A DNA stretch of 64,000 bases from Bisporella sp. PMI_857. Its lineage: Eukaryota > Ascomycota > Leotiomycetes > Helotiales > Helotiaceae. Below, piece by piece: positions 9,204 through 20,548 of the stretch; the stretch's first letter is position 1; each line of letters starts with the position of its first letter. The notes under the pieces were generated by a model, which did no database searches, was not told the origin of the DNA, and saw nothing but the letters and a program-made list of their open reading frames with translations. The stretch spans positions 1-64,000 of the forward strand of contig JAJSPD010000092.1 in the NCBI GenBank assembly GCA_021307315.1. Direction: 5' to 3'. The position numbers and the translations under genes are program-made.

Positions 9204-9322
9204 TGTCAGATGCCAGGGTTGATAAGCTTTACCACAGCACTAAGCGGGCCAAAAAGGTACAATATCCGACGTCGCATGTCAGAAAGCTTATCCTACTACA
9301 TATACCAGTACGGAACCTGACA
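9204..9322. mobile_element. 119-bp TG...CA element, copy 1
   Basis: Starts TGTCAGATGCCAGGG and ends ACGGAACCTGACA, with a perfect 5-bp duplication CTTTC on each side (9199-9203, 9323-9327). A second copy lies inverted at 20066-20184 with one base difference and its own 5-bp duplication. It behaves like a very short solo LTR; a MITE with 6-bp termini is the alternative. Confidence 0.75.
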
Positions 9323-9327
9323 CTTTC

Positions 9328-9518
9328 TCTTAAATTTTCATCAAATTTTCCGCGCCGGAAACCCCCTTGTTTACAACACAACTACTTATTTGATTCAAAA
9401 TCCGAAAACGTACGTCGATTCGTAATAGCAAATAGATTGTTGAAAAATTGTATTGAATTGTATTGTATTATAACTGCGTTGTAATTGATAGCGTTCCGGC
9501 CAATTTTTTAGCTCCAAC
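9328..9518. other. AT-rich, diverged direct repeat of 9060-9195
   Basis: Shares a scattered alignment with the sequence before the 119-bp element (for example ATTGTATTGTATTATA and GTTGTAAT). No gene visible. Confidence 0.4.
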
Positions 9519-9749
9519 TGTCAGGGTCCAGACAGGGGTCGAGCCCGACCCACTCACATGCTACACACAATGCGACACACCACGTAAGGAGTCGATGGCG
9601 TACCGATGGCTATAAGGAGGGGCGAAGAACAAGAGTGGTACCGTAGAGGATAGCTTGTGTTCTGTATGCGTTATGATACTACAATCGATACAATAGATCA
9701 TTCCGCACGTACTAGACTAGTCACTCTACCTGTGTTCTGGCACCTGACA
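9519..9749. mobile_element. possible solo LTR
   Basis: Begins TGTCAGGGTCC and ends GGCACCTGACA, giving a 7-bp terminal inverted repeat and TG...CA ends, 231 bp. The flanks (CCAAC and GATAA) do not match, so integration is not proven. Confidence 0.3.
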
Positions 9750-9904
9750 GATAACCCCTCGAAATCCCCATCTTTGTCTCTATGAGCTACGAATTATGCC
9801 TGCTGCCCGCATTGCTCTTCCTCGCCATCCGCTGTACTTGACTCTCTTCGCTTTTATCCGTCCCATGCCGCTGACAGGAGCTTGCTGTTCTACGCATATC
9901 CCTC

Positions 9905-12900
9905 ATGCCTGCCCCGCCAGATTTCCATCTGCCATCCATTCCGCGCTCGGCTCCAGGGAGAGGGAGCCCTGCGGCCCAGATATCTACCCTGAGGCCATGG
10001 GGTATGTCCTTTGATCCGCTCAGGAACTCCATATTGGACGACATCCACCGCCGGCGCCCGCCAGGGTCAGACGCTGTCTTCGATCCATTCCTAAATTCCT
10101 TCCTGTCCTCGAGCTCTACAACGGCCTTTGAGCCGTTCAGGAACTCCATGCCGAGGCTGCCACCACGGTCCGCCTCGTCCACATCTGCGCCTACCTTTGA
10201 ATCGTTGTTCAACTACATACCGCCTCCACCACCGCAAATGCGCCCCTCGGACCCGCCACCCGCCAGAGTGTCCTTTCTCACAGCTACCCATGCAAGACAA
10301 GGGCCGCCAATACACCAAGCCGCGAGATCGGTCCCGCACATTTCCCCTTCCTCTTCGCCGTCGCCCCTTCCGCCCGGGGCTTGTTCTTTCAGGAACAAGA
10401 GACGGAGAACGTCTGGATATGCTACGGCGCCAGAGGCCGTGAAGCTGGCTGTGGGTTTGCTGGAGGAGGAATTCAAGCTTCGAGGGGCCGCCTCCGAAGC
10501 CTTCCCGCCGGAGATCACCTCGTCGCATATTCGAACTTCGATCGGCAAATATGAGGGTGAGATGTCGGCTGCGTCCATGAGGTCGGTGTGTTGTTGTTGT
10601 GGCAGGCTGATTGCCGCTGGGGATATCTATGAGATCGATGAGGAGGCGCATGCCATCCTGCCACCACAACGCAGCCTCGATCATTGTGGCCATCAAGAAA
10701 ACTCTTGGGATTTTTGCACGGCCTGCCACACGGCCGTGCGTCGTGGCAAGATTCCTAAGTTCTCCGCCTTGAACCTCGTCAATGTGACGATGTGCCAGCA
10801 CTATCCGACTGTGCTAGAAGATCTAACGGCGGTTGAGGAGTGTCTCATTGCAAAATGTCATCCTGTTGGCACCATCCTTAAGTTGCGACCTGGGCGCCGT
10901 TCCTCTCCCGTTAGTTATAACGCATTGCGGGGCCACATGATCGTCATTCCACAAGACCCGGGTCCGCTGCTGCAGATCCTCCCTAGTCACGAGCTGAGGC
11001 TGGACAATCTGATCAAGGTTTTCTGGCTGGGCCAACGAGCTCCCTTAGACGCAGATCTAAGACCGTTTTTACAGGTCCGGAAGGACAAGGTGCTGGCGGC
11101 CCTGCAATATCTGGTTCGGCACAACCATCTGTATCGCGACCTCACTATCAACCATGACCTGATGAACGGCTGGGATGCCGATTTTATCCCGCCCGAGATC
11201 CGGGACAATATCATCTGTCTTGGGGATTCGGACCATCACGAACGTGAGGGCTATACGGTCAGCCTACAGACCGGCAACTATGAGAATGATCTCCATGCCG
11301 CACAAGACGGCGTTTTCGATTCGGATGACCATGAAGCCTACATAACAGGCTCCGTCTACACGGATATCAACGGAGAACGCCAGGATCCCAACGCGCGGTT
11401 ACTAGATACCCTGCGAGGGATCATATCTGAGAACCGGTACGAGCGCGATAAGAGTTCACAAGCCATAGATGAGGCTGCAGATGAGTTCGGACAGAGGCGG
11501 GGAATCATACCGACGATTTCTTACGCCATACGCGGGCAATCCGCTTTGATGAACAATTGGGAAGACCCTCACTACTTTACCGCCGCTTTCCCAACCCTGT
11601 TTCCGGAGGGGATTGGTGGCCACCAAGACCAGAGGGCTGTCCCGGTATCCCTCACGGCTTTCGCGGAGTGGGCACTAAGTCACCACAGCAGAAGGCAGGT
11701 AGTCCCCATCGATTGTCCTGAAGACCTAATGACTTTCGCAGGTTCGCACGCCATAAGACCTTTATGTACCTTCTTTATGACGTATTACAGCTCCGGAGCT
11801 CCTCCCTTGGGAATACACTACTTGTGAAACGTCGACACTGGAGGTCCGCCGAGAACGATATAGCATCGTTGACGGTTGGCCAGCTCGAGGATGCTGCGAA
11901 GACCATTGCTGCCGGAGGGATCGTTGAGAACCCTGTGATTCAGCGGCTACAGCGAACCATCCTCACAATTGGCATGCAAGTGCCACAATCTTTCTCTCAG
12001 AAGCTGAAGATGCGCTCCAATATCAAGGGCTTGATCGCACGACGTGGCATGCCGGCGTTTTGGGTGACCATCAATCCCTCCGACTTGAGCAACCCCCTTG
12101 TATTACTGTTGGCTGGCATTGAGTATTGTGGAGACGCCTTCTCGACTGCTACTGCAGCAATCCGCCATGCGGCGGCGACCTCTGGCCCCGTCGCCGTCGC
12201 CCAGTTCTTCCACCAGACCTGTAAAGGGATCTTCGATGGCCTTCTCGGCACTAACACAGGCCGTATTGGAATCCTGGGACAGGTCGAGGATCATTTTGCG
12301 GTGGTGGAGACGAATGGCCGTGGCATGCTCCATCTTCACGCGCTGGTTTGGCTCACTGGCAACGTGGCATTCAGCACTCTGCGGGATCGCCTTCTCCAAG
12401 ACAAGCCTTTCGCCTCTAGGATGATACATTATCTGGAAACGGTCATCGTGCAAAGCATAGACGTGGGTGTGGATGGCTGTCCCACCATGGAGCCGGAAGC
12501 CATGCCACCCTCCTCCAAAACTCCCGAGACTGATGATGAATTTTATGCCAGGCTGTTCGCCGACAGCAACGCTGTCGCCTGCAAGAAGCAGGTCCATTCA
12601 TCCAACCACAACGCCACCTGCTTCAAGTACAGTCAGAGGGGTCCAGGCAACGAGGATTGCAGATTTGGCATGCCGCGCGACCTCCTCCCAACCTCCGAGG
12701 TCGATGAACTGGGTGTAATCCACCTGGCTCGGAACCACGGGTGGGTCAACCCGTGGAATCCGGTCATTGCTAGTTGCATCCGCTCAAATCACGGTATATC
12801 TTGGATCCCGACGGTGGCAAAGGCTTTGTGCCTTATCTACTACACCACGAACTACGCAACGAAAGATGATATCTCCCCGTATCAAATGCTGGTTAAGGCT

Positions 12901-15872
12901 GCGCTATTGAAGCAGTCAATTGAGAAAGCAAAGGCCACTTTGACACCCGACGCTACCGATATGCGGATTCGGAAGAAAGATATGGACCAATTTGCCCTAC
13001 GATGCTTCAACACACTCTCGCACGATCGAGAGATTAGCGGTGTGCAGATAGCGAGCTCCTTGCTTCAGCTCCCGACCTACTATACAGTAAATGATAATTT
13101 TGTCCAAGTTAATCTGTGGTGGCTTAGGAAATATGTGCGGGCAGCTATGGACTTGGTTGAATCACAAGCCGACGACGACTCTACCGACCTGATGGGTGAG
13201 GAACAGTGTGCTTATCAGCCCGGGGCCAAGGCTCCTGTGAGCCGCTTCGACAACTACAAATGGCGTGGTCCACACCTAGCCGATCTCTCATTTTTCGAGT
13301 ACTGCATGCTGGTGCAGACCAAGAACGTACGTGACGCCATATCGGCAGATTTGGAATTTGACCCCAAGCACCCAAAATACGGTATACACGTGCAGCGCCT
13401 AGCCCGCAAGAAGTCCCAGGTGGTTACCGTTACCTTCAACGGCCAGCTTTCTCAATTCCAGGCGGAGGAGGAGGCCGTTCCAGGCGGTCATCCAGTCACG
13501 GCTGCGATACAAAATGACCTCGCTGAAGTGCTACTAGGCCTTTTCTTACCATGGAACCGTTTACCAGACCTCTTTCGACATCATGCTGTATATTACGAAG
13601 TAAAACGTGACGCCTGTGCCAGGATTTGGGCCGCAGTGGAGCCAACACTTTCGCCACACAACCGTAACTTCGCAAGCAACATCGAACTCCTGCGGAAGTC
13701 AAAAGAAGATAGTCGAATTGATGCTGCACTGCGAGGATCAATGAGCCGGCCTGATGACTCATTTGACCGCGATGTCGATGATGTAGTACCAGCCGATGTA
13801 GATTTAGACGCCGAAGAGCCTCTGGATACTGTGAATGCAGGCTTCAGTACTGAGACCTTAATAGCGGCATACCATTCCATTGCGATGTCCTGGCGAAAGG
13901 AGAGTCTTATTGCTGGGCAGCGTATTCCTACTTTATCGTCCAGAGCAGGCCAGGTACGGCCCCTACGGCCGGAAAATCTGCTCCCTCTCGATATCTTTCG
14001 TCTTAGTACCTACGCAACTTCTGGCCTTCGATTCTTTCCCTCAACCACATTGCAGCGCTGGGAGTTACGGATCAACGGTCTCATTAGATTTGATGAAACG
14101 GAAGACATAGGAGCCGAAGAACGCCTTTCGTATGAGATTGACGATTTCAATCTCGACGTCGGAGATGGAGTTTTGCATCCTATCCTGGCTTCACCTGAGA
14201 GCGCCCCGAATGTGGCGGACCGACGATCTCAACTTGGCGACAATCCTACCGGCACGAGTCTCACATCGCTCGTCAATGAAGATGTTCCCCTCAATGAAAA
14301 ACAGCGACTTGTTGTAGAAAGGGTGCTTTCGGGCGCGTTAGCTTGGGCGAGCCATGCCTATGATGCCTCCAAGAGGGATCAAAAACTCCTCTACGTTGGA
14401 GGGGAAGGCGGAGTTGGCAAGAGCCAAATTATCAAGGCCATCGTTGCCGGCATGGACCTTATACATCGCAAAGAGGAGGTCATTCTGATGGCGCCTACAG
14501 GAGCCGCGGCGGATAACATCAGCGGGAACACCTATCATACAGCCCTTGGTATTAGCATCGCCAAAGCGCAGAAGACAACAGTGAGCTCTCGCGTCAGGAA
14601 GCTGTGGTCCAGGAAGACGGTCATGATCATCGATGAGGTTAGTATGACAGATTTAAGCATGCTGAGTACCATCAACAATCAGTGCAAGATTGCAAGGTCC
14701 CTCGATAGAAGCTCCCCCGACCTCTTTGGTGGGCTGCCTATCGTTATCCTCATGGGAGACTTCCACCAGTTCTCGCCCGTCAGAGGCCCAGCGCTATGGA
14801 AGGAGCCAAGAACTGGGAATGACGAAGACGCGAACGGCCGAATCATCTGGCACCAGTTCACGGACGTCGTCATCCTAGACCAGCAGATGAGACAGGCAGA
14901 AGACCCTGCATTCCAGGATCTACTGGGTCGAGCGAGAGCGGCCACATTAACGGAAGAAGACCTAGCGTTATTGAACAGCAAGACAACAACGTCCCTCCTT
15001 GCACCGGAATTGGAAAACGCAACCACTGTTGTTAAGCTTAATGTTCTTCGTCACCATGTTAATCGCCTTCAAATGGAGCACTTTGCCCGGACCCGATCCC
15101 AGAGGATTTACGTCTTCCCAGCGCTGCACAACCGGGTCAGGACTACGGGTCCGTCCCGTCTCCGTGCAGAGGACTTGCTGCAACAAACTGACCAAGGCAC
15201 CAGGATCCCCTTCCCGGGCCTTTTTCTGTACACCCCGGAGATGCCAGCTATACTCCTAACCAACATCTGCACTGCCCTAGGACAGGTAAATGGTGCGCGT
15301 GGTATTGCCTCAGGTATCGTTGTTGATCCAACTGGCATGTCTTTCTACTGCTGATTTAACGTGATACGCTACTAATTTTACGCCTATTAGCGGGGTTCTT
15401 CGAGATGGATGATCTGTACATCTTATGCACAAAGCCTCCGGCGTGTGTATTATTCCAGCGAGACAGTTCGGAACACGCTAAGTTCGACGATCTCGATGCC
15501 AAGATCATCCCTGTTTTCCCACTAGAAAGGTCTATTACTATCAAAGGACACTCCGTGCGAAGGAGACAGGTGCGTATGTGCCCTGCATTTAGCCTGACAG
15601 ATTATAAAGTGCAAGGGTCGACACTTACGACTGCGGTTCTTGATCTCAAAGACGACCCCACGGCTAGAGGACAAGACGGCCACAAGAAATACTGCTCAAC
15701 ATATGTACAGCTATCACGACTCCGATCATTGGATGGACTCCATCTTCTGCAAAGAATTGAGATGGAGGACCTCCGATTCCGCCCTGATGATCGACTGCTC
15801 GTAGAAATGCAAAGGCTTAAGGCACTTGAGCGGGAAACAATAGCTGCGTGGGGTGTGTCAGCGATAGCCTGA
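9905..15872 (+). CDS. Helitron Rep/helicase with N-terminal DUF6570-like region
   Basis: Read as three exons: 9905-11694, 11742-15334 and 15391-15872, total 5,865 nt, exactly 1,955 codons. Both introns (47 and 56 nt) need GC donors (AAG|GCAGGT and ACTG|GCATGT) and end in AG. They restore conserved text across the joins, SRR/FARHKTFMYLLYD and DPTAGFFEMDDLY. Domains in order: Pro-rich start, a cysteine-rich DUF6570-like part (residues about 225-340), Helitron N-terminal domain, Rep HUH motif HLHALVWL (12331-12354) with downstream YYTTNYATKDD, then a PIF1-like helicase with GGVGKS (near 14410), IIDEVSM (near 14630), GDFHQFSP (near 14757) and a C-terminal segment with SLTDYKVQGSTL. It drives rolling-circle transposition. 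The element's TC and CTRR ends were not located. A GT-AG alternative for intron 1 drops five conserved residues. Confidence 0.85.
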
Positions 15873-16201
15873 TTTAACACTGTACTGTCATATTCAATGC
15901 ATGCCAGTGACCTTCTACATTGAAATTGCCCACTATCACGTCACTAATAACCAATCTATTGTTGACCGTGCCACGTGATTTGCCCTCCTTTTATTCCATA
16001 GCTCGGTTTATATCAGCCTCATATTTCAGGCCACAACTTTCTCCTGCCAACAACGCTAGCTTTCTACCTTCTCCTTTCGCCACCTCTGAGCCCCCCGTTT
16101 CAGGGCATCGGCGTGCGGAGCGCGCGTTACCAGTTTTTATTTAACTATTTTAAGCGGGTTCCACTTTCGGACCTTGTGGCTGTGCACACCTGCTCAGTCT
16201 G
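15873..16201. other. 3' flank of the Helitron, no gene seen
   Basis: A GC-rich imperfect stem near 16108-16130 (GGCGTGCGGAGCGCGCG) could be the Helitron terminal hairpin, but no clean CTRR plus T junction follows, so the boundary is left open. Confidence 0.35.
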
Positions 16202-17459
16202 TACGTAAGGGGGTGGAAAGTGGGTCTCGCCCATCCCCCTGGTTTCTGCCGGATTCTACGCTGTATTTAGTAATCTATTTACATTACCACCCAGAGGGTC
16301 CTCCTTTACGAAGTCGTACCTTTTCTAGCCTTTGAGGCATAGTATCGATAAATCTATTGATTAGTTCAATAGAGATTTCGTTTTCCCAGATATCTACCAT
16401 CGCAGCTTTCAGATCTTCTAATTTCCACCCGCCATGAGGTTTCCGATTCCGTAGCCTTTGCTTTAAGACCCTCCAAATATTTTCAATCGGATTCAAATCA
16501 GGAGAAGAAGGAGGCCAATTAATAGAGTATATATGGCACTCGAGTCGGACAGCATTACAGAATCCGTGGTTCGCAGCTGTATCTTTCTTCCCATGTACGT
16601 TACTATTATCTTCCACACAAAAGAAATCCCCTGGCTGTTCAAATATCTCCTTTAAGGCCCTCGAAGAATCTGATCCGCATACTTCTGTTGTGTAAATCCT
16701 TTGCCTTCGCCCTCGTAAGACACAAAGTATAACTTCGATTTATAGTTATACCCAATCGCCGCCCACGCCATAACTGACTGATGACTCGAATGAAATGTAA
16801 ACTGAATACAATCGAGTCTCCTCCGCTTGCCTCGTGCTCGTAGTATTTTACGTCGACGTAAGAGATCTGTTCGAGTAATCGTTTCATCTGTAAACCTCCC
16901 TCTTCGCCAATACTCCTTCGGGCGGTCCCAATTTGCAATAGAAAAGCTCCATCTCTTTAATCGATTTGCTTGTGAAAGGGCCGGTTTACAGTCGGGAACG
17001 TGGTAATGATATCCGTGTCGAGCGAAGGTATTTAAAAGAGTTCTATCGCAACAATCGAGATGGAAATGCTCGCGGATCTGCTGAAGACTCATTTGTCGAC
17101 GATCGAAATGGCCTGTAAACCACTTAATAATCTCTTGAACTTGAGCATCTGAGATCTTCGGAAGGGCACCAGGAGGCTTTGATAATCGATCAGGTTTATT
17201 AACAAAATATCGTGCAGAAGAGCGAGGGATCTTGAGCTTTCGAGCAGCTCCACGGACTGAATAGCCTTCATCGAGAAGAGTCTTAAAACGCACACGAGTT
17301 GGTGTTTCATGTGTCCAATGCATTTTAACGATGTTTACTGTACACAAATTAGTTAGGAGTCGTCATTAAATCAATGAGGGAGGCATAGGTTCTACGAGCT
17401 TCGATGATTCTCACCGCCTAACAGGGGAGGGCGAGACCCACTTTCCACCCCCTTACGTA
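16202..17459 (-). mobile_element. Tc1/mariner element with 29-31 bp TIRs
   Basis: The left end reads TACGTAAGGGGGTGGAAAG at 16202 and the right end is its exact reverse complement, ending at 17459. The match extends to GTACGTAAGG...GGTCTCGCC, 31 bp without mismatch (16201-16231, 17430-17460). TA dinucleotides at both ends fit the TA target duplication of the family. Perfect TIRs suggest a recent arrival, although the transposase has a frameshift. Confidence 0.9.
16284..17323 (-). pseudogene. Tc1-like DDE transposase, one frameshift
   Basis: From ATG 17323 (MHWTHETPTR) the frame carries a helix-turn-helix (SVRGAARKLKIPRSSARYF) and the first catalytic Asp in FTDET, then stops at 16652 after ADQILRGP. 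The rest continues in another frame: LKEIFEQPGDFFCVEDNSN (second Asp), then SSPDLNPIENIW with the third acidic residue, ending GGPSGW at 16284. A single base lost in the GGGCC run near 16650 explains the break. As it stands the protein is inactive unless this is an assembly error. It is the only gene of the 1.26-kb element. Confidence 0.85.
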
Positions 17460-17501
17460 CCTTACAGGCTGTCAGGCCGTAGGCGCGCCAGCGCCGTGAC
17501 A
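17460..17501 (+). repeat. 3' end fragment of the GCGCCGTGACA LTR family
   Basis: Matches the end of the 8476-8678 insert and the inverted start of 19492-19801 (CCTTACAGGCTGTCAGG, then GCGCGCCAGCGCCGTGACA). It abuts the Tc1 element on its left, so Tc1 entered or truncated this LTR; the left half is not recognisable. Confidence 0.6.
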
Positions 17502-18053
17502 GGTAGCGCAAAGAGGATGGCGCCTGAAACAAAGACCGTGCTTCTGAGGTTTTCCCTGCAGGGTTTTCCCTTAGTTTGTGCTTAGCACAGCGAATGCGCA
17601 CAACAGGGGTTGTCAGGATTCTCGGCGCACCCTTTATATTTTAACGAAAACACACCAAAAAACACCATTTTAACGACTTTATAACTCTACCAATTTGTAC
17701 TGTAAAGCTATCTAATAATTTATATATAGACTTTTTAGGGTTCAGAGAGCAGACTTGTCCGCGAAGGTTTCTTTTAAAAACCTACAGAGTTAGAAAATAA
17801 TTTAGGAATGTTGATTTTGCTAACAAATTCCTTTACCTGTCACGGCCCTGGCCCTAGCTCGCTTAGAGCCTCGCTTAGACTGGCCAGGGGCCAGTCTCCT
17901 ATAAGTGATCGCCTCAGGTACCTGCTTACTAGACTAGCTTTGCCCTAGGTGATAAAATTGAGAATAGTCGAACTCCACTGTATTTTCTCGAGATGCAATA
18001 TAGCTGAGAAGCTACTACGAAGATAATGTGGGGGAGATTTTCAATTCCTTACC
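17502..18053. other. gene-free, with an inverted fragment of LTR family A
   Basis: From about 17838 the sequence TGTCACGGCCCTGGCC is the reverse complement of the 3' end of LTR family A (18054, 29045) and fades after about 100 bp. The remainder is AT-rich with no frame of note. Confidence 0.45.
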
Positions 18054-18565
18054 TGTAACAACTCAAGCTGAACAGGGATCTCGATCCGTAGATCCAGGTG
18101 GAAGGACTCAAAGATGTGAACAACTATCAATTGCTATAACTAAGAGAACAAGCTAAAGACAGAAGAAGGGAAGGAAAGCAGGGCTCTATATACAGGAACT
18201 GGCCTCCGGCCAGTATAAGTGAGCTCCGTCGGAAAGAGGGGTCCTGGTACTCTCCCCCCCCCTAATAAAGGTTATACGGTGGATTTTATGGGGCGATACC
18301 GTAGAAGCAGTCTCTTGAATGGCTATAAATCCTTGCGGCTCCCTTGCGAGGCCTTTTTTGCTTCTTTCGCACGAGCCATGAAAAGGACTTCAACCCTTGA
18401 CAAGTAACGGATACAGAGAATCTAAGTGGCTATGCCCTAGTAGAGAAAGACCTGGCCTATCCATTATTTTCCACCGTATAACCTTTATTAGGGGGGGGGG
18501 GGAGAGTACACCTACCCCCGGGGGTAGGTGTACCAGGACCCCGGAAAGAGGCCAGGGCCGTGACA
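18054..18565. mobile_element. solo LTR family A, interrupted by a MITE
   Basis: Begins TGTAACAACTCAAGCTG and ends CCAGGGCCGTGACA, with a perfect duplication TTACC at 18049-18053 and 18566-18570. It is the same family as the 288-bp copy at 29045-29332. The extra length comes from a 303-bp insert at 18239. Confidence 0.85.
18239..18541. mobile_element. MITE with 9-bp target duplication (MULE type)
   Basis: Termini GGGTCCTGGTAC and GTACCAGGACCC flank it, and the 9-bp CGGAAAGAG occurs on both sides (18230-18238, 18542-18550). Inner inverted arms (CTAATAAAGGTTATACGGTGGA and its complement) extend the foldback, and the right arm has an extra small palindrome ACCTACCCCCGGGGGTAGGT. A 9-bp duplication is the hallmark of Mutator-like elements. 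It has no coding capacity. Confidence 0.8.
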
Positions 18566-18570
18566 TTACC

Positions 18571-19443
18571 CAGCTTCTTTCCACGATACATATGCTGGGC
18601 TGCTGTGAGACATTTTGGGAGATGGCTTAACTTGCTCTTCACATCCTCCTAGATCAAGGAGTCTGGGGAATTGGAAACACCATAAGGACCTAAATTCTAG
18701 GCGGACGGAGCGTATGAATGCTGGGTTCTTAGGGATCACAATAGTCATCCTCGGTAAAATTTCGAGAAGAAATGAAACCGCTACCCTTAGGAGTCCGAAT
18801 CAATATCTGATGTCTCAATCGACGAGAGGGAGAGATGGTTAAGAAGATAAAACAAAAGGGGTTATCTGGCAGACCTACAACGTCACAAATTCCTATTTAA
18901 AGTGGGATGTATTTTCAAGCAGGGTCCCCACAAGGAACAGTTTGAGGGGAAGGTTTATAAGTGGATGATGCCTTCGGCTGCACTAGAAGGGGAGGTGAAT
19001 GACATAGACTAGAATGAGCCGAGACGAGATTCTGAGATTGGGTGTGAGGTACAGAAACGATGTGATATAGTCTTGAGCGCAATAGGGGTTCCGCTAACGA
19101 GGCAGCGCGGCAGGGGTCATGGCAAAGTCAACCTCAACTTGGGAATCCGCATAAAATGTGTATGGGACAGTGTAGTAAAGAAAACTCTAATTAGTTTAAC
19201 TAACTCTAATTGACTCTAATTAGAATTAGATTTGATTTGAGTTACCGATTTTCATTAGAGTTAGATTTGAATTAGGGTTAACTCTAAAAATATTTTAACT
19301 GACTCTAATAATATACTTAATTTTTATTATATTAAAAAATTTATATTTAAATAAAAGTCTTTAATCGTATTAAAGTTTTATATAATAGTAAATTCGGTTT
19401 AAACCTTAATTAACTATAAAATCGTTATTTATATCAATAATAT
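18571..19443. other. gene-free, partly AT-rich
   Basis: No frame with recognisable content. Near 19180-19320 the sequence is built from repeated ACTCTAATTA-like words in both orientations, probably a decayed foldback element. It becomes strongly AT-rich towards 19440, consistent with RIP. Confidence 0.4.
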
Positions 19444-19490
19444 TGTAACAGATAGAGGGCAGCAGGAGGGATTTGCAATATAACAGATAA
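19444..19490 (+). repeat. 5' fragment of LTR family C
   Basis: TGTAACAGATAGAGGGCAGC and the next 27 bases match the start of the solo LTR at 55870. The match stops where the next LTR begins at 19492. Confidence 0.6.
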
Positions 19491-19491
19491 G

Positions 19492-19801
19492 TGTCACGGC
19501 GCTGGCGCGCCTACGGCCTGACAGCCTGTAAGGTACCCGTAGTGTAACGACGCAAGGAATCACTGGCTAGAATAGAGGCATATGGGAGTGCGTACAATAG
19601 GCTGATAGTGATTGCCTTATAGGTCTACCTACGAAGGATACAAAAACATGAGGAACCACGGTAGAGAGTGGGAGCAGGCCTATATATAGGCGACTCCAAC
19701 TCTCCCCCGTATCGGCTCTGAAACCCCTCATACCCTGATCGCCATCCCTTGCTCCTGTGCCTTGACCTTCGTGCCGCACCTTGGGCATACCGGTTGTTAC
19801 A
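19492..19801 (-). mobile_element. solo LTR with GCGCCGTGACA end, inverted
   Basis: On the minus strand it starts TGTAACAACCGGTATGCCC and ends GCGCCAGCGCCGTGACA. The ends and a TATA-like TATATATAGG inside fit an LTR. Flanking 5-mers (ATAAG and TATAG) do not match, so a later rearrangement is possible. It lies next to the truncated family C LTR. Confidence 0.6.
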
Positions 19802-19803
19802 TA

Positions 19804-19977
19804 TAGTAGTTTTATATAATTATTAATTATAGCGTGATTTTATTAATAGTACTTTTTTTATTAAATAAAATATAAACTCCCATATAAATAATTTGTTAGT
19901 AGCTTATATTTTACTTAATAAAAAGAATACTATTAATAAAATCACGCTATAATTAATAATTATATAAAACTACTATA
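19804..19977. repeat. long AT-rich hairpin (about 75-bp arms)
   Basis: The left arm from TAGTAGTTTTATATAATTA is mirrored by the right arm ending TAATTATATAAAACTACTA, with few mismatches and a loop of about 20-25 bp. It is gene-free. It could be a foldback element, and such palindromes can extrude cruciforms. Confidence 0.7.
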
Positions 19978-20065
19978 AAAACTAGCTCTAGTTTTAATTT
20001 TATAGCTTTTTATTCATTTTTAATAAAGTTATTTAAAAAAGTTATAAAAAAAAATTCACATATAA

Positions 20066-20184
20066 TGTCAGGTTCCGTACTGGTATATGTAGTAGGATAA
20101 GCTTTCTGGCATGCGACGTCGGATATTGTACCTTTTTGGCCCGCTTAGTGCTGTGGTAAAGCTTATCAACCCTGGCATCTGACA
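20066..20184. mobile_element. 119-bp TG...CA element, copy 2 (inverted)
   Basis: Reverse complement of 9204-9322 with one substitution, flanked by its own 5-bp duplication TATAA (20061-20065, 20185-20189). Near-identity between copies implies recent activity in spite of the degraded AT-rich surroundings. Confidence 0.75.
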
Positions 20185-20379
20185 TATAATTTATATACAA
20201 ATTAAAAATTACGACTTTAAGTATTTAGTATATAGTATTACGTAATACAAACTAGCTAAAGATTTCAAAACTTAATTACTTTTATATAAAAAACCTATAT
20301 TTAAAGTTTTATATAATTCTATTAACAATTCATAAAGTTATTAATACCTTAAAATCGGTGTTTTTGGTGTAAATGGGTG

Positions 20380-20404
20380 GGCGAAATGGGGGTGCACGGA
20401 CTTA
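20380..20404. repeat. terminal repeat of the 45-kb pogo family
   Basis: GTGGGCGAAATGGGGGTGC and then ACGGACTTA match the right end of the pogo element ending at 47080. The next bases (TGTGTTACTG) are the start of the SINE-like repeat, which at 2043 is also preceded by TA. So a pogo relative inserted at that TA; its other end has decayed. Confidence 0.6.
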
Positions 20405-20548
20405 TGTGTTACTGAAATTGGAAAATATAAATAGAAGCAGTTCTGTATTGGCTTCAGGAGGCATTAGAAACACCGAAGGAAGTGTATTATGTAATATAGA
20501 ATAGGGCCCTTTAGGCTTAGCCGGGCGCAATAAACTACTACTACTACT
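20405..20548 (+). repeat. SINE/LINE-3'-end-like repeat, copy 2
   Basis: Nearly identical to 2043-2199 and ending in a shorter (ACT)n run of about five units before unique sequence. The difference in tail length between copies supports retroposition. Confidence 0.5.

Noticed and set aside
10091..10801. 236-codon minus-strand frame
   Set aside because: Antisense to the GC-rich 5' part of the Helitron gene, with Arg/Gly-rich composition typical of a shadow frame.
11695..11827. Frameshift in the Helitron between two long frames
   Set aside because: A 47-nt intron with a GC donor and a CTAATGAC branch site restores conserved residues, so a mutation is not needed.
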